Assembly: GCA_039000515.1 (NCBI GenBank)
Contig: JBCFYV010001001.1
Location: 6,873,033 to 6,937,032 of the forward strand
Direction of reading: 5' to 3'
Source of the DNA: Timema cristinae
Taxonomy: Eukaryota > Arthropoda > Insecta > Phasmatodea > Timematidae
DNA length: 64,000 bases
The notes beneath the pieces were generated by a model that saw only the letters and a program-made list of their open reading frames with translations, searched no databases and was not told the DNA's origin. The translations under genes and the position numbers were made by a program. Below, piece by piece: positions 1 through 9,489 of this stretch (positions are counted from its first letter, which is position 1; each line of letters starts with the position of its first letter).

Positions 1-9
1 GATACCCCA

Positions 10-105
10 TTTAACAATAGTCTAAGTTGCATTAGAAAACTTTCATGATCGTCTAACAGATCACAGCACTAACTCAATTTGAGTTAAAATGGTAATTTCC
101 TCCTT
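10..105 (-). repeat. Dispersed repeat, diverged copy of the 317-bp repeat
   Basis: Read on the minus strand this stretch matches, with many differences, the central part of the near-identical repeats at 19260-19576 and 21111-21427 (shared words around gtctaacagat and cattagaaa). It is therefore an older, inverted member of the same dispersed family. Confidence 0.5.
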
Positions 106-175
106 TTCCCCCTGTACCCTACATTTGTAAAATATCATTAGTGTTTCGGTTTTTTTAATAACGTTTACTACATAC

Positions 176-391
176 CTCTACACATATTTTGTGAATTTTG
201 AGGAGGTTCAAAAAATATATGTTCGCTTTTTCCCCAGCCTCGATGCGAACTTCATACTTTATTGAAGGCACCTTGATCTCCACTGCGTATGGCAAGCGGT
301 TGTGCATCGCCATAGGAGGTAACAGACGTATCAGGTAGTTGGGGATCGACCTGGAAGCTCTGTTCACGTGCTCGCCCTCCACACACATGGC
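176..391 (-). CDS. VPS13: VPS13 exon 34: VAB (SHR-BD) region
   Basis: A 216-bp exon, phase 0 at both ends, with acceptor cctcag and donor gtatgt. It encodes 72 residues including IPNYLIRLLPPMAMHNRLPY. The asparagine of MAMHNRLPYAVEI fits the invariant Asn of a VAB-domain repeat, the adaptor-binding part of VPS13. It is the last exon visible; the gene continues past the left edge. Confidence 0.93.
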
Positions 392-494
392 CTGAGGAAG
401 TAGAAATGTCCGTCAGAAACATGGACATAGGAGGTAAACATTTATTTACCATTTGAAAGACTGTCTAAAAGTGAACAAACAAGACGATACGTAC

Positions 495-615
495 TCTTAT
501 GGAGAACACAGTCGCATCTTTGTCTTCTTTAGGCGAGCAGTGAATGTCTTTGGCCGTATTAAGTTCCGAGGCTAGCTCCTGCCACCATAAGCCAATTTCA
601 CTCACGTGATAACTA
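495..615 (-). CDS. VPS13: VPS13 exon 33: VAB region
   Basis: A 121-bp exon that starts with the third base of a split Asp codon and ends in phase 0 (donor AGA then gtacgt). It encodes VSEIGLWWQELASEL and the Lys/Asp-rich stretch leading to VFSIR. The tryptophan pair sits where a beta strand between two VAB repeats is expected. It joins exon 34 without a break in frame. Confidence 0.9.
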
Positions 616-2577
616 CTGCAAGTGCAAACGTTAAAAAAATATTTTTTAACTATTTCGTTGGAATGTTTATTGTTATAATCAACTATCGACTAAAATTTTA
701 AAATGCATGAAATTTGGATATTTTAATCAAGGGTATTTACAATAACATAATTTAACTGACTAAACTAATAATAATGCTTGAATTTTTACATATTTTATTG
801 GAAAAATAACTAGCTTGATAACAAAATAAATGTTTGTTGCATGGACATCAACTAGATCTACACTTCTTTAAAGGTTAACCAGATAAATGTGTCAGAATGA
901 AAAGTAGTGTGTTAAGAAGATGGGTACTGGTATATCAATGAATCACAAAGTCTAGAAATCTACCAAAACTATTCCAAATTAAAGCCCTGCTTCACCACTA
1001 ACACCCTCTGTCATCAACATAGAACAACATAAAAATCTCAAGGGAAATTTTACTGCAATAAAGAAGTTTTCGTCCTTCAACAATTAAGTTGGCACCAATG
1101 AAGAAAACTTCCTGTTCAGTCTATTTCTTCCTGAAGAAGATGCCATGGGGTAGTGGAATATTGAAGCGTTTGTAAATATACGAATATGTTGGTGGTTTTG
1201 ACTTTATTTATATTTCATTTGTCCACAGTTATATCATAGTTTTAGGAATTATCTACAATTTTCTATTATAATCTTTGGGAGCAGTACGCTTCTTACAAAT
1301 ATTTAGAGACACGATTCCCGTGGATCAAAATGACCTGTTCGTGAATGCAATATTTAAGTGAAAGATGTTTTAGGAAAAGCATGTGGTTGATGCACGGAAT
1401 GTTAGGCTTTGTTAAGTGGGGAGAGCTTAAAATAGCTTCAAAAATGTCTTCGAAAATAGACAAACACCTGTTAGATAAACAACTGTTAAAAATAATTACA
1501 ACAATAATATAAATATTATAAGTACTGTTTAATACCCGCGTTCTCATTGTCTGGCTTCCCATAGTTTAGGAGATAAATCTTTGTAGGTGGTTAAAAGTAG
1601 TGTTCTATAGCCACCATTTTCTTTCAGTATGGCAGTCATGTTTAATCCATATCTAGAAATATGTCAAAGTGTGTCCAATGAAAATACGATAAGCATATTC
1701 TGAGAAAAGGAACAAAAAGAAGTATTTTAGCCGCTAAATATATTATGTTAACTGGAGTCATATTAACGCGAAATTTCAGCACAATCGGCGTAGTGATTTT
1801 TTTTATGAATGATAACATATAGAGGCATATCTAGAGTCCCTTATTCCCCTGGTAAGGAGCTGTATTAATGCTCCCCTTCCACTATAAAATTACTTTACTG
1901 CAATATCTAAAAACTACTACTAAAATGAAATTATTTACTATAAATTTAGCTGTGTGTGTTAATTTCCTTTATCAAAGGTTCCGTATAGTTTGATAGTGTA
2001 GATTTATATTTGAACAAATCAATTGTTTCAGGGCCATGGTCAACCAGATGTGTAAGAACATTAAAATAGATTTCAGGAATCCCCAGCCACTCTGCAGAAT
2101 CTTCATAAACAATTCCTTTTAGTTGTGTTTGGCTGTACTTGCCCTATGAGTCGTTTTAATCTTGTTCTTCGTCAATCATTGCTTCATTATTCACACCTCT
2201 ATTTAGGTCCCATGTCATTTTATACCATTTTATTACACTTTAGACACCGTTCATCGCTGTACACTGAACTGGCTGTAGGTCAAAACTCAAACACAAGAAG
2301 AATGGTTGATTGACGGTGAACAACAGTGGTGTTTTTATAATTACTATATTTTATGCAACCCAGGTACTTGACATGTCAGGGATGAGGGCTAGGGAGGAGA
2401 AAGGGTGAAACATATTTTGAAAGTTTGGCCGGATTCTCCAACCCCTAGGTACGCTTTTAATAACAGACAGGCACCAATTAATTTGTATATCAGTTGGATG
2501 ACAAATCAAACGTGTTTGCCAACATCCATAGGAAGCGTACTATCCCCAAGAGGTTTGTTATATTCCTGACAACTTAC
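616..2577 (-). other. Intron 32-33, no gene seen
   Basis: About 1.96 kb of AT-rich intron. I see no exon, RNA gene or clear autonomous element. A stretch near 1820-1930 resembles 7708-7830 (both start near a gaggc.ta.ctaga word), suggesting a small dispersed repeat. Confidence 0.6.
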
Positions 2578-2780
2578 TCTACATATCCTGGTAGTATATA
2601 AAGCTTGCAATGGTAGGCCACATAGAGGGGTACACTGAGTGTCTCATCTGGTTCTACAATGGCCACCTTTATGGTGTCCTCGAATGGGTTGGTGGACTCC
2701 CCTATGGGGTCCATACCAAGAGCGTCCAATACAGACTTCTTGTAGTACAAACCCATGGCGTAAGATGTCTCGTTCTTCAC
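2578..2780 (-). CDS. VPS13: VPS13 exon 32: VAB repeat
   Basis: A 203-bp exon, acceptor gtttaag, donor AGA then gtaagt, starting in phase 0 and ending in phase 2. It opens with VKNETSYAMGLYYKK, whose Asn is the conserved residue of a VAB repeat, and ends with VPLYVAYHCKLYILPGY. The split codon joins exon 33 to give Asp. Confidence 0.94.
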
Positions 2781-3021
2781 CTTAAACAAACACAAATTCA
2801 GATTTAGATAAGAAGGAACGGTTTTTAGACAACTATTAAAGCCACTAAGCCAATTATTATATAGTTTAATTATTATGTGTTCTGTCTTTCGACATATACG
2901 TTGCTTTGTACAAATTGAGTAATCAAATATTTACTTTCAACAGAATCATTCTCATATTTACCATGAAACTTCATCTTATTTTCTTGTTAGAGAACATCGC
3001 CATAATTTAATAAGCCAACTT

Positions 3022-3165
3022 GCTCAAGATAGGGATAGGGTGTAATGAGGTGGATAGATATGACTAGCTCAAGATAGGGATAGGGTGTAATGAGGTGGAT
3101 AGATATGACTAGCTCATGATAGGGATAGGGTGTAATGAGGTGGACTGAATAGAACTAGCTCAAAA
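3022..3165. repeat. 45-bp tandem repeat, three copies
   Basis: Units beginning at 3022, 3067 and 3112 share gatagggatagggtgtaatg, and a decayed fourth starts near 3159. It lies in the intron between exons 31 and 32 and does not reach either splice site. Confidence 0.85.
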
Positions 3166-3302
3166 TAGAGATAAGGGGCGTATTTTGTAAGAGCGGCAAC
3201 AAACTTTCAAGCTCCCAATGATATAAGGAAGTATAGTAGCTAAATCCTAGAAAGTTTTGATCAAGTATTTAAGGGATTGTAAACCTGAGCGCGCCCACTC
3301 AC

Positions 3303-3457
3303 CTGGAGAGGTGACCGCACCGTGATCCGACGGTGTCTGTGCTGTGTGTTCAAGTTGCTGACCACCACGTGGTACCGGGTGTTGTTCTTGATTGGTTGCA
3401 GGGCGTGGAGTTTGCTGACGGTGCGCTGAGGGGCCAGGAACTGCTGACTGTCGAAAC
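3303..3457 (-). CDS. VPS13: VPS13 exon 31: start of VAB region
   Basis: A 155-bp exon. It begins with the last two bases of a Gly codon and ends in phase 0 at CAG then gtgagt. It encodes FDSQQFLAPQRTVSKLHAL and ends ITVRSPLQ, which joins VKNET of exon 32, a typical VPS13 junction of two VAB strands. A 49-bp minisatellite starts right at its acceptor. Confidence 0.94.
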
Positions 3458-3460
3458 CTG

Positions 3461-3979
3461 TCATGAGATGACATAAAGTTATACAGTCCATTTTTCTTAG
3501 GAAGAACCTTATCTGACAATTAGGAAAGTTAGTATGGTCAAACGTTCTTAGAAAGGTTTTCATCCAACATAGAAACGTTAGTACAGTCCAAATTTCATAA
3601 GAAGGTTCTCATCTGACAGAAAAGTTAGTAGAGTCAAAATTAAATAGGAAAGTTTTAATCTGTCAGATAGGAAATTAGTACAGTCTATATTTTATAAGTT
3701 TATAATCTGACAGGTATAAACGTTAATATAGCCCAAATTCCATAGGAAGTTTCTCATCTGACATAGAAAAGTTATTATAGCCCAAATTTTGTAAGAAGGT
3801 TCTTCTCTGACATACATAAAATTTGTACAGTTCAAATTCCATAGGAAGTTTCTCATCTGACATAGAAAAGTTAGTACAGTCCAAATCTATAGAAAGGGCC
3901 TTATCTGATAGCTAAGAAAGTTAGTACAGTCAAAATTTAGTAGGAATGTTCTCATCTGACAGATGTAAAACTACTAGAT
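3461..3979. repeat. 49-bp degenerate minisatellite at exon 31 acceptor
   Basis: About ten units of roughly 49 bp. On the minus strand a typical unit reads ggactgtactaacttttc followed by tatgtcag. That is a ctaac branch-point-like word, a short pyrimidine run and an AG. The genuine exon 31 acceptor segment (ggactgtataacttt then atgtcatctcatgacag) aligns as the end unit, so the array is built from the intron's own 3' end. Confidence 0.8.
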
Positions 3980-4285
3980 CTACAGCTTCCAAGTATTCGT
4001 AGTCAAGTTGTGGGATTTTCAGTTGTCACTTTTGGTAGATATTATCAATAACTTACATACAACACAACACTAATAGTATAGTTAAATATGGTCATTTTTA
4101 GCCACAAAAATGTTTGTAATTTTAGAGGTTTTTTCTATGAAAATAGGACTTTAGCTAATTATATTTTCTTCAGGGGGGAAGAGGAGGGTGTGGGGTGGTT
4201 ATTCCAAAACACGGTTATACGTGAGCCCCATGCTAATAGAAAGAGTTTGACCTAGAAAGGATCTTGAAGCATATAAAGTGCTCAC

Positions 4286-4431
4286 CGTCTATCTCGATAC
4301 GGATTCTCTCGTCGGTGACCTTCTTGTATAGTTTGGTGACAGTTTCCACGGGGAAGCCGAGCACCGGTGATAAGGGCTCCTGCTCACAAGAGGCGCCACC
4401 GTCACTTACCGAGTGGAACCCGCCTTCGAAA
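4286..4431 (-). CDS. VPS13: VPS13 exon 30: linker before VAB
   Basis: A 146-bp exon. It starts with the third base of a Ser codon and ends in phase 1 (GAC G then gtgagc). It encodes FEGGFHSVSDGG, then LGFPVETVTKLYKKVTDE and RIEIDG. The start phase matches exon 29 and the end phase matches exon 31. Confidence 0.9.
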
Positions 4432-4638
4432 CTGTACACAAAACGACTATTTTTAAAAACATAGTCAGAAATGATGAACTATACGGATGCGTAAAGAATA
4501 CAATTATATTATTCCTGAAATTGATTTTGTGCTTTCAAGCCAGAAGAATTTTAATATAGTATTTTATTTTTTGATTTTGGTGAGGAGATAATGCATTCTA
4601 ATAACATGATAAAAAATTAAATATAAATATCTAATTAA

Positions 4639-5271
4639 GGTGAGGCAGAAGAGAGTGTGAGTAATTTTACAGTTTTTATAGCATTATAGTCCCGCCTCGG
4701 TGGCGTAGTTGGCTAACGCGCTTGTCGTGTTGAGCCCGACTGCTGAGGACGGGGAGATCGAGGTTCGAATCTCGGTCGGGTGAACTGGGGGTGGTTTTTC
4801 CTAAATGGTTTTCCACTCTCCCTCCACGCAAATGCGGGTTCACTTCCTCTAATTCAACCTTCTCAATTCCTAATCCATTAACGTAATTAGTACTTAAAGC
4901 GTATAACCCGAACTGGTAGTAAGACGCGGTGCTAAATATATAAATATAGCATTATATTTTTTTTGGGCCAAAATAAATCAAATATTTCTCCAGTAGCAAC
5001 ATAGAGTTTAGTTTTCTGCACATTCTAATATCAACAGATCTTGAATATCTCTCAAGGTTGTCCTGTAATTTTGTTAAAATTTCTCTCTATATTTAAAAAG
5101 TGTTGACAAAATTCCAGGACATCCTTGAGAGATATTCAAGATCTGTTGATATTATAATGTGCAGAAAACTAAACTCTTTGTTGCTACTGAAGAAATATTT
5201 GATTAATTTTGGCCAAAAAAATTAAATTCTATAAAAACTGTAAAAATACTTTCGCTCCCTTAAGACGCACC
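4639..5271. mobile_element. TTAA-flanked MITE, with a SINE nested inside
   Basis: Terminal inverted repeats of about 45 bp (left starts ggtgaggc, right ends gcacc; both contain ttttacagtttttata) lie between TTAA at 4635-4638 and TTAA at 5272-5275, as in piggyBac-type target duplications. A long inner palindrome is present: 4957-5081 pairs with 5103-5222. No transposase is seen, so it is non-autonomous. A SINE split it at 4689-4944. Related copies lie at about 9240-9420, 11874-12237 and 24462-24807. Confidence 0.75.
4689..4944 (+). mobile_element. tRNA-derived SINE, family 1, full length
   Basis: The head looks like a tRNA with a Pol III A box (TGGCGTAGTTGG) and B box (GGTTCGAATCT). The tail carries gcgtataacccgaactggta and ends agacgcggtgct. 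The 12-bp sequence tatagcattata flanks it at 4677-4688 and 4945-4956 as a perfect target-site duplication. It is inserted inside a MITE and is the best reference copy of the family here. Confidence 0.9.
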
Positions 5272-5389
5272 TTAAGAGCTACATTATTGTATTGCAATAT
5301 AAATTGATCCATTTATGCAGTCAATGATTAATGATAGGCTACGTTCTTAAGATCGTGGGTTGACTAAAAAAATATTTATTATTTAATTT

Positions 5390-5640
5390 TTTAGAGCGTG
5401 TCTTTAATACTCGTTCAGGCTATACACCCATGTTCTAATTGAATTAATGTGTTAGGGATGAGTAAGGTTGAATTTAAAGGATGTTTACCCAAATTTGCTT
5501 GGAAGAATAGTGGAAAACCATTTAGGAAAAAACACCTTCAGTACATCAAACCGGAATCGAACCACGATCTTACCACCATCATCAGTCTAGTCTATTGCGA
5601 GAGTGACGCCTTTAACCATACGTCCATCGAAGCAGGTATC
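5390..5640 (-). mobile_element. SINE family 1 copy
   Basis: An inverted, diverged copy. The tail (acccgttcgg-like) lies at the left, the conserved middle (gggatgagtaaggttgaattt) follows, and the B box (RC of ggaatcgaaccac) and tRNA-like head lie at the right. It is shorter in its head than the 4689 copy. Confidence 0.8.
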
Positions 5641-6296
5641 TTTCTTATTGACAATACAAAGGTGGTTGTAGATGAAAAGCGAAAGGGGGTATAAGCTTAT
5701 ACAGAGTAGAGAGGCAGTTCATAAAACGACACGCCATGTATTCTAACAACGATTGATACTTTCTTGTTTGACTGAAGCAGACCGCTTAACACACATTCAT
5801 AAATACCACTTAAGATATGTTTAAGTGTAATCTTAAGTGATGAAGTATTCATATTTTTAAAAATTAGTAAATTTAATACTGAGGCCGTTTCACATTAGCT
5901 ATCGATGATAAATTGGCTATTCAGTCCACCTAAAATATCTGACATGAGCCAAAATGATTCTAAGTTTTTAGACAATAGCCGGAAGTATATTTTTGATATA
6001 TTTTAAGATTGTAAAATAATCCTACACCTTCTACTTGGGTAGATTATTAAGCTTGTTGCAGTAAGTATACAATAAAGACGTTATTTTTAGATTGGCTTTT
6101 GGAACTGTTTATAAACAACCAAGAAACAACAAATGGGATGGTTTTAAATTTAATGCCACCGTATGTTTCCACAAATTATATACTTTGGTTACCCTCAGAC
6201 TGTCTCAAGGAAACTTGGTATAAAATTTAATAAAGGCAATCATTTGGAATTCAATTAATAACTTTACTTTAGTTGAAGTAATTACAGGAGGATCCG

Positions 6297-6380
6297 ACAC
6301 TTTAGCTCAGTTGGTATCGTGTCTGTCTGCACAGTTAAGGGACCTAGGTTTGATTCCCAGCATGGCAGAAAAATTTATCA
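6297..6380 (+). mobile_element. tRNA-like SINE head, another family
   Basis: tttagctcagttggta fits an A box and ggtttgattccc fits a B box, but the body does not fold into a clean tRNA. It directly precedes the inverted-repeat element at 6397, so I read it as a SINE head rather than a working tRNA gene. Confidence 0.5.
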
Positions 6381-6396
6381 ATGACGAAATGTGGGG

Positions 6397-6823
6397 CTGT
6401 ATCCGAATAGTCAATTACACTTGACTTGATGCACTCTTGATAATTTTACACTTCTCGTTGTTTTAATAGTGAAGACTGCATCAGACTATTCGAACGGCAA
6501 CACACTTGGGTCCACAGTGCTGCTTCCTACCGAATAATTGGTATAAGTCGGTGCTCAACAGACGAAACGATAATACTAAAAGTCGGTGCTCAACAGACGA
6601 AATGATAATACTAAAAAAATGGCCAGTCAAACACCGTACCAACGCCGCATGGCTCGTAGCTTTCGTATCCATGGTTACCAAGACCTCTAGAAAACTGCAT
6701 CGGTCTAGTCCGCGACTATTTGGACAAATCTACACTTGGTCACGTGATTGCCAATGCAGCTATCAACACCACGAGCCAACGCGACGCCGCATAAGTAGAT
6801 TATTCGGATACAGCCTGGGTTTA
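6397..6823. mobile_element. Small inverted-repeat element (MITE)
   Basis: Left end ggctgtatccgaatagtc and right end attattcggatacagcc are inverted copies about 430 bp apart, with a further inner inverted copy (gactattcgaacggc) near 6484. It has no transposase. Confidence 0.55.
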
Positions 6824-7122
6824 CCCTTCATAGTGAATAATTAACGGTCAGGGACCGGATGTTGTGTCTGTCCTAGTCTTAAGTTAGATTATAAGGCACA
6901 TGAAGCTACTACAGGCCTAGAAAACCAGTAGTGGAAAATGTAAGACTTGAATAAAACATACTGACCCGGCCCACAAGCTGGAAACAGTAATGGATGTAAG
7001 AAAAAGTCGCAGAAGGCCAACTAAAACCTACCCACTGGGATATCTCCCAATGTCCCAGCGGCCCAGTCCACCCTTTTCTTTATGCGATACATTTTTTTCT
7101 AGTCTTACACCCCCTCCTTTAC

Positions 7123-7259
7123 CTCTCAAAATCCACCTCAGATTCCGTGGGACTCCCGTCCAAGAATCCGGCCGTTGTAGATCCAGGACTGCTGACCAGA
7201 GAATCCGACTTGTCGTAAGTCGCTGACATCACGACCCTTTCCTTCCCGTCTGGCCCACA
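7123..7259 (-). CDS. VPS13: VPS13 exon 29: Ser/Thr-rich linker
   Basis: A 137-bp exon with acceptor gtatcttgcag and donor GAGAG then gtaaag, phase 0 in and phase 2 out. It encodes CGPDGKERVVMSATYDK, then a low-complexity Ser/Thr/Gly stretch ending SEVDFE. It was found by requiring a phase link between exons 28 and 30, and both phases fit, so it is probably real despite weak conservation. Confidence 0.8.
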
Positions 7260-7389
7260 CTGCAAGATACATCAATAGTGGGGTTGTAGGGGATCAAATT
7301 TGGACATTATGGTTATCTTAGCTTTAGAACACTCGTGTGCAATGTGTTTCGACAATGTAAGTTGTTACCTTTTTTGAGATTTTTAACTA

Positions 7390-7632
7390 CGCCTTTTACT
7401 ACTCGTTCGTGTTGTACGCATATGCACTAATTACGCTAATAAGTTAGGGATGAGGAAGGTTGAATTTAGAGTGTAGGAAGTGTATCCACATTTACGTGTA
7501 GAGAGAGTGTAAAATCAATCAGGGGAAACCCCCCTCAGTAAACCCGACCGTAATTCGAACCTCAATTCTCCGTCACCTCTTTCTTGTCTAGTCTATTGTG
7601 AGAGTGACCATGTGGCCACCGATGCATGTGCA
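7390..7632 (-). mobile_element. SINE family 1 copy
   Basis: An inverted, old copy with the conserved middle gttagggatgaggaaggttg, a degenerate B box (taattcgaacctc) and a remnant of the tRNA-like head. Confidence 0.75.
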
Positions 7633-8067
7633 GCATTTAAAATAGAGCCATGGTGTAATCTGTGGAGGTAAGATGAATGCTACCTTCCAGGCTAAACCAT
7701 GTGTACATACAGAGGCGTACCTAGACTTCCTATTGAACCCTTAGCAACCCATTGTGTCAGCGCCCATATCTCTTCCCCCGTCCCCGTCAACAGAACAAAA
7801 TAACTTTACCGTAATATCTACACTATTTGTCTAAAATTGACTGCCAAAATTAATTAACCTCGGCCATGTGATTTAATGGTGTACATATTAACGTATATAA
7901 ATCATTTATAGACTTCCAGTGGTGAATCAATATACACTAGATGCAATACAATACACAATACTATGAATACTATTCATTTCTATCCCCCTCAGACCTACCT
8001 AAAATAGTAGTCAATTTCGAAACAACAACAAAAAAACAGTTTTTCATAATAGACTGACAGGAAGATC

Positions 8068-8237
8068 CGGTTTCAAATTCCAGTTGGGTGTATTGGTTTT
8101 AAATAAATGGTTTTTCACTCTTTCTCCACTTAAATGTGGGGCACACTTCCCATAAATTCAACCTTCATCATCCCTAACACATTAGCATAGTTAGTACATA
8201 TGTGTATAACCTTAAAAGGCAGTAATACACTGTGCTA
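8068..8237 (+). mobile_element. SINE family 1 copy, 5' truncated
   Basis: It starts inside the B box region (ggtttcaaattccag) and continues through cattagcatagttagtaca to a decayed tail ending actgtgct. Confidence 0.7.
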
Positions 8238-8314
8238 TAAAAATCATTTTAAGCCACGACATAGTGGAATCTTGTAAGGTAAGCTCAATAACGGAAACAC
8301 AAGCGTCCTCTCAC

Positions 8315-8568
8315 CCCAGCTCGAGTGAAGAGCGTGACCTTGGAACCGGGCCCTATGCGGTTGACGAGGTCCAAGGGGGCCTCCTGCCCGAGCAGATCGG
8401 CTGACGTGACGGTGGAACAGTTGCGGGTGAAGGCCAGGGTCAGGTCGTGGCACACGTGCAAGGCGGCGGGCGTCAAGGTGACCTCCAGACGGTCCCTGGC
8501 ATCCACAATGACATAGGTTGCGAGACGCTCCGGGAGCTCCGCCTCCAGCCCGGAGTCGACGGAGTCGT
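8315..8568 (-). CDS. VPS13: VPS13 exon 28: beta-groove segment
   Basis: A 254-bp GC-richer exon with acceptor gtttgtgcag and donor GCTGGG then gtgaga; it ends in phase 0. It encodes LATYVIVDARDRLEVTLTPA and, later, DLLGQEAPLDLVNR followed by GPGSKVTLFTRAG. The LLGQEAPL..VN pattern is typical of VPS13 before the VAB domain. Confidence 0.93.
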
Positions 8569-9144
8569 CTGCACAAACCCTCCATTTGATTGTCGTCACT
8601 CGCAACTCACACCTTCCCTTACTAAGAGATCCCTCTTTAGGTGCAAGTGTAGGAGACACGAGAAAATTTCAGTATTTTTGCAGTTTTTAGAGTAAACTTT
8701 TTTTATGGACAAAATAAATAAAATATGTATGTGTAGTGGTAGAAACATAAAGTTTGATTTTCTTCAAACAGTGATATCAACATTTCTCAAATATCTGTAC
8801 TGAGCGTTTGATGAAAAACTTTGTAAATAAAGATAAAATAATAACGAGTCTTCAACCCGAGGGTTGGTTCTTGATGTGCTTTCCCATTCCGCCCTTAAGT
8901 CGGTTAGTGCCGCCCACATCATCGAGGAGAAAGCACATGTCTAGGGAAGTCCTGAAAGCACATCCGCATCATGTGGTTTTCTGTACTAGATTTCTAATTG
9001 TGAGCAAGAGAGAGCCTAACCATTTTGCTGGAAAGGTATTTTTACATACAGGGTTCTTTTACATGTCACAATCGATATGTCACCGACTGTTTTACTTCCC
9101 CTCTATAGTAAATTGTGCTAAGGATTTTTATCATTCAAAATCTC

Positions 9145-9228
9145 TTGACCTCAACAGGGTTTGAACCCGAAAACATCGGGTCCTAAGATGAGCACTTTAA
9201 CCCAAAACCACCGAGATCCACTTAAGAG
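9145..9228 (-). mobile_element. tRNA-like SINE head fragment
   Basis: On the minus strand ggttttgggttaaagtgctc and cgggttcaaaccc resemble an A box and a B box of a Leu- or Ser-like tRNA. It is followed by a MITE fragment. No complete tRNA fold is evident. Confidence 0.45.
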
Positions 9229-9239
9229 CAAAAAATGTG

Positions 9240-9420
9240 AAATTTAATTCTAGGACTCCCTTGACAAATATTCAAGAACTGTTGAAGCTACCAGGGGAAT
9301 AAAGTTAGGCTTTGCTTCTACTGTTGATATATTTGATTTATTTTGCCGGAAGAAAATGGTTTGAAATAAAAACTACAAAAAAAAAGTACTGACATTTCTC
9401 ACGTCCCCTGTACTCCCACC
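9240..9420. mobile_element. TTAA MITE, partial copy
   Basis: It resembles the right half of the 4639 element (caagaactgtt, ttattttgcc, aaaaactacaaaaa) and ends in cccacc just before TTAA at 9421-9424. Confidence 0.6.
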
Positions 9421-9489
9421 TTAAGGTTTGATTCATACGTTTGCCGAAAATAAGAGAGCAGAATATGTTTTATTGACTGGATGAGTATT

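Noticed and set aside
6297..6380. tRNA genes suggested by several A/B box pairs
   Set aside because: Heads at 6297, 9145, 14795, 20870, 21000, 22805 and 39105 have mismatched stems and occur as dispersed families or beside repeats, so they are SINE heads rather than tRNA genes.
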